From NCBI GenBank assembly GCA_021833625.1, contig JAKBEU010000002.1:124001-188000 (forward strand): a stretch of DNA of 64,000 nt. Direction: 5' to 3'. Within the stretch, counting starts at the first letter, position 1. Each line of letters begins with the position of its first letter. Shown one piece after another: positions 60,170-64,000 of the stretch. The position numbers and the translations under genes were made by a program. The notes beneath the pieces are model-generated. The model was not told the DNA's origin. It was given only the letters and a program-made list of their open reading frames with translations, and did no database searches. Source of the DNA: a bacterium. GTDB taxonomy: Bacteria; Patescibacteriota; Microgenomatia; UBA1406; GWC2-37-13.

Positions 60170-60721
60170 ATGTCAAAAATTGGACAACAGTCAATAACAG
60201 TTTCCCCGACAGTCACGGTGACGATAGAAGACGTGAATGTAACGGTCAAGGGAAAAGAAGGAGTAGTTTCATTTACCCTTCCGTCTGGAATACGATGTGA
60301 AAAGGACGCAACAACAAACGAATATCATGTGGTCAGACGAAATGACACGAAAGAGATGAAATCATTGCACGGATTATGGAGAAGTCTTATTGCAAACGCT
60401 GTCAAAGGTGTTGAAAAACCATGGGAAAAGAAATTAGAGGTTGTTGGAACCGGATTTAACGTAAAGATGCAGGGTGAAGACCTCGTCTTTAAAGTAGGAT
60501 ATTCACATCCCGTCGTCTTTAAAAAGGTCGATGCAATAAAATTTGCCGTTGACGGAAATACGAAAATAACTATCAGTGGGGTTGACAAGCAGTTGGTTGG
60601 AGAGATCGCCCACAAGATAAAAATGATAAAAAAACCGGACGCATATAAGGGAAAAGGTATTAAATATGAAGGAGAAAAATTAAGAATTAAGCCAGGAAAG
60701 AAAGCAAAGGCAGCGGCATAA
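60170..60721 (+). CDS. rplF: large ribosomal subunit protein uL6
   Basis: The 183-residue protein has two repeated domains, with LHGLWRSLIANAVKGVEKPW, VVGTGFNVKMQGEDLVFKVG and PDAYKGKGIKYEGEKLRIKP. The ATG at 60170 lies 4 bases after rpsH and gives the family N-terminus; an earlier in-frame ATG at 60116 is inside rpsH. uL6 is near the factor-binding centre. Confidence 0.96.
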   Translation: MSKIGQQSITVSPTVTVTIEDVNVTVKGKEGVVSFTLPSGIRCEKDATTNEYHVVRRNDTKEMKSLHGLWRSLIANAVKGVEKPWEKKLEVVGTGFNVKMQGEDLVFKVGYSHPVVFKKVDAIKFAVDGNTKITISGVDKQLVGEIAHKIKMIKKPDAYKGKGIKYEGEKLRIKPGKKAKAAA

Positions 60722-60731
60722 CGCACATACT

Positions 60732-61079
60732 ATGAAACAACATATCACCTCAAGTCGGGTAGAACGAAGAAAAAGACGCGTAAGCGCAAACATACACGGA
60801 AGTGCAACATGTCCTCGCATTTCGGTATTCCGCTCAAGCAAATATATTTATGCACAGGCAATTGATGATGTAAACAGAGTTACTCTTTGCGCGGCAGGAA
60901 GCAAAAAGGTCGAAAAGGCAAAGAAAGCCGATCAGTCTTTCGCAACCGGTAAAGAATTGGGATTGAAATTAAAAGAAAAAAACATTACAAAAGCGGTGTT
61001 TGACAGAGGTCCTTATACATACCTTGGGCGAGTACAAAAACTTGCAGAGGGATTGCGAGAAGCAGGGATACAGGTTTAA
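60732..61079 (+). CDS. rplR: large ribosomal subunit protein uL18
   Basis: The 115-residue protein has RRKRRVSANIHGSATCPRIS, VFRSSKYIYAQAIDD and the end FDRGPYTYLGRVQKLAEGLR. It binds 5S rRNA. It lies between rplF and rpsE as usual. Confidence 0.96.
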   Translation: MKQHITSSRVERRKRRVSANIHGSATCPRISVFRSSKYIYAQAIDDVNRVTLCAAGSKKVEKAKKADQSFATGKELGLKLKEKNITKAVFDRGPYTYLGRVQKLAEGLREAGIQV

Positions 61080-61105
61080 TAATTTATTAGTAGATACTAG
61101 TTGAT

Positions 61106-61588
61106 ATGGCAGAATACAAAGAAGAACAAAAATTGGAGGAACGGATTCTTCAGATAAAGCGTGTTACGAAGAAAATTACCGGAGGAAGCAGAGTAACATT
61201 CACGGCACTTGTTGCGGTCGGCGATCGCAAGGGGAACGTGGGTGTCGGTATGGGAAAAGGACAGGAAGTTCCTCAAGCCATCCGAAAAGGATTTACGAAA
61301 GCAAAGAAAAAAATGATTTCTATTCCTGTCTACAACGGAACCATCCCTCACGAAGTTCTTCTGAAGTATAAAGCGGGTCTTATCTATCTAAAACCTGCTC
61401 CGCAAGGAACCGGATTGAAAGTAGGAAGCGTTATTCGCACTCTTTTCGATCTTGCAGGCGTGTATAATGTATCTGGAAAGATCATTAAATCAAGAAATCA
61501 GGTGGTAAATACGTATTTGGTCTTAAAAGCACTCGAATCATTAAAGCACAGATCTTTACCAGTTACTAAAGAAACAAAAAAAGCATGA
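61106..61588 (+). CDS. rpsE: small ribosomal subunit protein uS5
   Basis: The 160-residue protein has KITGGSRVTFTALVAVGDRK, GNVGVGMGKGQEVPQAIRKG and the GTGLKVGSVIRTLFDLAGV end. uS5 helps decoding accuracy. It overlaps rplO by 4 bases; rpmD (uL30), which normally lies between the two, is absent. Confidence 0.97.
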   Translation: MAEYKEEQKLEERILQIKRVTKKITGGSRVTFTALVAVGDRKGNVGVGMGKGQEVPQAIRKGFTKAKKKMISIPVYNGTIPHEVLLKYKAGLIYLKPAPQGTGLKVGSVIRTLFDLAGVYNVSGKIIKSRNQVVNTYLVLKALESLKHRSLPVTKETKKA

Positions 61589-62031
61589 CATCCTTACTTT
61601 CACAATTGCCAACATTGGTATTACATACAAAAAAACGTGTAGGACGCGGAATCGGAAGTGGTAAAGGATCAAAGTCAGGACGCGGAACCACACGTCATCA
61701 GAAAGCACGATCAACCATCCCACTCAGTTTTGAAGGTGGACAAAACAGATTGGTAAAACGATTTCCTCTGCTTCGTGGGAAAGGACGAAATAGAGCGATA
61801 AAATCCAATAAGTATGTTATATATTCAAGCCAGTTAAATTCATTTGATGATGGAGCGATTGTTACAATCGAATCTTTACAAAAAATTGGTTTGATTGAAC
61901 CGGGAGTCAAAAAACCAATTGTTAAATTGATCCAAAAGGGAGAGATTACGAAGAAACTGACAGTCGCTTTACTCGTTTCTCAGTCTGTAAAGAAAATGAT
62001 AGAGAAAGCTGGCGGAACTGTTTCAGTATGA
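61585..62031 (+). CDS. rplO: large ribosomal subunit protein uL15
   Basis: The 148-residue protein has KKRVGRGIGSGKGSKSGRGT, FEGGQNRLVKRFPLLRGKG and a C-terminal domain with KGEITKKLTVALLVSQSVKK. It overlaps rpsE and secY by 4 bases each. Confidence 0.96.
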   Translation: MTSLLSQLPTLVLHTKKRVGRGIGSGKGSKSGRGTTRHQKARSTIPLSFEGGQNRLVKRFPLLRGKGRNRAIKSNKYVIYSSQLNSFDDGAIVTIESLQKIGLIEPGVKKPIVKLIQKGEITKKLTVALLVSQSVKKMIEKAGGTVSV

Positions 62032-63314
62032 AAGAAATTGCCGACAAGATAAAATTATTTCTTCGTGATGAACAACTAAAAAAGAAGCTTTTTTTTACCT
62101 TAGCTATTTTTCTTTTCTTCCGTATCTTTGCCTTCTTACCTGTTTCAGTTATTAATCTCGCCAAACTGAAAGTGCTATTTGCCCAGAGTCAGTTCCTTTC
62201 ACTGCTTGACATCTTCTCCGGAGGCACGCTCATGAATTTTTCCATCATGGCACTCGGTCTTAATCCGTACATCAACGCCTCAATTATTCTTCAGCTTCTT
62301 TCTGTTATATTCCCTCAGTTGGAACAGCTTTCAAAAGAGGGAGAGTATGGAAGATTTAAGATGAATCAATATACTCGCTTTCTGACGGTTCCATTAACCG
62401 TTGTCCAATCGGTGGGTATATTTGTTCTTTTGAAAAATCAAAAAATTATCGGAACCTTGTCGCCTTTGGAATTTTTCTCATTCATTTTTACGCTTGTTGC
62501 CGGCTCGTTTATCCTTATTTGGTTTGGTGAACTTATCTCTGAATTCGGACTAGGGAACGGTATTTCACTTATCATCTTTGCCGGAATTGTCGGTAGAATT
62601 CCCGTTATTTTGGGAAGAACGGCCTCCACAGTGACACAGGAAACGGTCATCAACTTTATCGTCTTTCTCGTTGTTGCGGTTGTCGTTATTGCGGCAGTCG
62701 TATTCATTAATGAAGCGGTCAGACGAATTCCGGTCTACTATGCAAAACGGATAAAAGGAAATAAAGTGTATCAGGGTGCAACAAACTATTTGCCCCTTAA
62801 ACTTAACCAGGCAGGAGTCATCCCTATTATCTTTGCAGTATCGTTTGTTCTTTTTCCACAGCTGGCGGGAAACTTCCTTCAGTATTCAAAGCAGCCCGTT
62901 ATAGCGGCAATTGCCCGTTTTCTTGTTTCGACATTTAAGCCGTCAGGCCTTGTATATAATCTGCTCTACTTTATCCTGGTTATCGGTTTTACGTTCTTCT
63001 ACACCATCATCGTATTCAGTCCGCAGAAAATTTCCGAGGAAATCCAAAAACAAGGCGGATTTATTCCCGGCATTCGTCCCGGTACCGCAACAAAACAGTA
63101 TCTGGAACAGGTGCTTTACAAAATAACGAGTGTTGGCGCTTTATTCCTTGGGCTCGTCGCCGTCATGCCTACTCTCATATCTACTCTCACCGGTATTTCC
63201 AGCTTGGTCATAGGAGGAACAAGTATTCTTATCGTCGTCTCGGTTATCTTGGAGTCTTTTAAGACGGTTGAAGCACAGCTCGTCATGAAGAGCTACGATA
63301 AGTTTTCAAACTGA
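62028..63314 (+). CDS. secY: protein translocase subunit SecY
   Basis: SecY is the channel of the Sec translocon. The 428-residue protein has ten membrane helices and the family segments FLSLLDIFSGGTLMNFSIMA, LGLNPYINASIILQLL, GNGISLIIFAGIVGRIP, YLPLKLNQAGVIPIIFA and KQGGFIPGIRPGTATKQYL. Together with secD and secF at 15106-17321 it shows a complete core export route. It overlaps rplO by 4 bases. A small AT-rich hairpin (AACGAT/ATCGTT near 63335) lies in the 59 bases before rpmG. Confidence 0.98.
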   Translation: MKEIADKIKLFLRDEQLKKKLFFTLAIFLFFRIFAFLPVSVINLAKLKVLFAQSQFLSLLDIFSGGTLMNFSIMALGLNPYINASIILQLLSVIFPQLEQLSKEGEYGRFKMNQYTRFLTVPLTVVQSVGIFVLLKNQKIIGTLSPLEFFSFIFTLVAGSFILIWFGELISEFGLGNGISLIIFAGIVGRIPVILGRTASTVTQETVINFIVFLVVAVVVIAAVVFINEAVRRIPVYYAKRIKGNKVYQGATNYLPLKLNQAGVIPIIFAVSFVLFPQLAGNFLQYSKQPVIAAIARFLVSTFKPSGLVYNLLYFILVIGFTFFYTIIVFSPQKISEEIQKQGGFIPGIRPGTATKQYLEQVLYKITSVGALFLGLVAVMPTLISTLTGISSLVIGGTSILIVVSVILESFKTVEAQLVMKSYDKFSN

Positions 63315-63373
63315 TAACAGAAAAACGGAACGATTTTTATCGTTGCATGACGTTATAAATATTATCAAAAAAT

Positions 63374-63547
63374 ATGGCAAAAAAAGGATCACGTGTTCTT
63401 CTCGGGCTCGTTTGTGAAGTATGTAACAAGCAAAACTACGTCACAGAAAAAAGCAAGATCAACACAACAGAACCGATAAAGCTGAAGAAGTATTGCAATC
63501 AGTGCAAGAAACAAACGCTCCACAAAGAGCGAAAAAAGTTAAGTTAA
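63374..63547 (+). CDS. rpmG: large ribosomal subunit protein bL33
   Basis: This 57-residue protein runs MAKKGSRVLLGLVCEVCNK at the N-terminus and YCNQCKKQTLHKERKK at the C-terminus. The two CxxC pairs (CEVC and CNQC) mark the zinc-binding form of bL33. It sits between secY and adk, a place not usual for rpmG in well-studied bacteria. The start is the only ATG and lies 59 bases after secY. Confidence 0.9.
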   Translation: MAKKGSRVLLGLVCEVCNKQNYVTEKSKINTTEPIKLKKYCNQCKKQTLHKERKKLS

Positions 63548-63568
63548 TTTTTTTACTTTTAACCTTTT

Positions 63569-64000
63569 ATGAAGTTTGTACTCATTGGTATACAAGGATC
63601 TGGAAAATCAACACAAGGGAATCTCCTTTCCAAAATGTTTAAAATTCCTTACCTTTCGACCGGTCACATATTTCGTGAAATCGCAAAAGAGAAAACGACC
63701 CTCGGGCGTTATATCAAAGAAACGATAAATTCGGGTGTTCTTGTCCCGGATGATAAGGCGATTGAAATTGCAAACGATTACCTTTCCCGTCCTGAGTATA
63801 AGAGAGGGTATATCCTTGATGGATTTCCCCGCACGATAAAACAGGTGGAAAAGTTCAAAAATAATGTCGATAAGGTTATTTATCTTAATATCTCCGACAA
63901 GGAGGCACTGTGGCGCCTTATCAATCGCGATCAAAAACGCGATGATGAAACTCTTCCTGCCATAAAAAAAAGAATCGAGATGTATCATACCTACACGGAC
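63569..64000 (+). CDS. adk: adenylate kinase, short-LID form, N-terminal part
   Basis: The frame is cut by the right edge after 144 residues. The P-loop GIQGSGKST is at 7-15, the AMP-binding TGHIFREI and the LDGFPRT motif at 83-89. After LINRDQKRDDET the sequence passes straight into KKRIEMYHTY, so the long zinc-type LID of many bacterial enzymes is replaced by a short loop, as in vertebrate AK1. It keeps AMP, ADP and ATP in balance. The secY - adk linkage is common in bacteria; rpmG is inserted here. Confidence 0.93.
   Translation, partial: MKFVLIGIQGSGKSTQGNLLSKMFKIPYLSTGHIFREIAKEKTTLGRYIKETINSGVLVPDDKAIEIANDYLSRPEYKRGYILDGFPRTIKQVEKFKNNVDKVIYLNISDKEALWRLINRDQKRDDETLPAIKKRIEMYHTYTD

Noticed and set aside
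1-64000. Recoded UGA (genetic code 25)
   Set aside because: Several intact genes, such as recJ and the gene at 12513, end in TGA at the expected place, so the standard bacterial code applies.
1-64000. tRNA or rRNA genes, CRISPR arrays, insertion sequences
   Set aside because: I found no tRNA-like cloverleaf in the spacers, no regularly spaced repeats and no transposase or terminal inverted repeats. Nearly all sequence is taken by conserved genes.

Overview
The window looks like a chromosomal segment of a Candidate Phyla Radiation (Patescibacteria) bacterium, most likely of the Microgenomates type. I infer this from gene content: a spc-type ribosomal operon with no rpmD (uL30), an IF2 reduced to its GTPase and C-terminal core, many small overlapping genes, and families common in these genomes (DUF4012, DUF3048, DUF4446, DUF5679, PEGA proteins). 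TGA is used as an ordinary stop, so the recoded Gracilibacteria/SR1 code does not apply. The class-level placement is a guess. I saw no rRNA, tRNA, CRISPR array or mobile element, and no stretch above about 300 bases lacks a gene. The longest is the 210-base argH leader.

Layout. 1-11285 (mostly minus strand): a truncated D-Ala-D-Ala carboxypeptidase behind an aspartyl-tRNA synthetase, an unknown plus-strand gene, then a DUF4012 - rplY - nusA - infB - DHH-like - recJ operon. 11302-21271: nucleotidyltransferase and thpR, two small minus-strand genes, DUF4446 and DUF3048 proteins, a wHTH - secD - secF - acyltransferase - MBL operon, cca and mltG. 21277-30303: nfo and a NUDIX gene, divergent from a heat-shock operon hrcA - grpE - dnaK - dnaJ that runs on into an EF-P ligase/EF-P pair and a RodZ-like gene, then radA. 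30312-35868: an arginine operon argH - argG - argS - PP-loop enzyme behind what looks like a complete leader-peptide attenuator. 35956-47938: envelope and polysaccharide genes (PEGA protein, UDP-xylose and dTDP-sugar enzymes, polyprenyl-phosphate and GT-C glycosyltransferases) with miaB embedded. 47990-51879: a single-chain UvrD-type helicase with a C-terminal Fe-S nuclease domain, and a membrane protein. 51977-64000: tuf and the S10/spc ribosomal operon with a displaced rpsS, then secY, rpmG and the start of adk.

Two points stand out. First, the argH leader encodes a 24-residue peptide with five arginines among its residues 12-22, followed by two competing helices and an intrinsic terminator just before argH. 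This is the layout of a classical amino-acid attenuator and is the strongest candidate here for an undescribed system. Second, most operon-first genes have a TATAAT-like -10 box ending only 6-9 bases before the ATG, and several also have a TTGACA-like -35 box at 17-18 bases. Their mRNAs should therefore be leaderless or nearly so. The same rule moves several start codons downstream of the longest open frame, and I used it in choosing starts. hrcA adds a 9-9-9 operator-like inverted repeat, related to CIRCE, lying over this kind of promoter.
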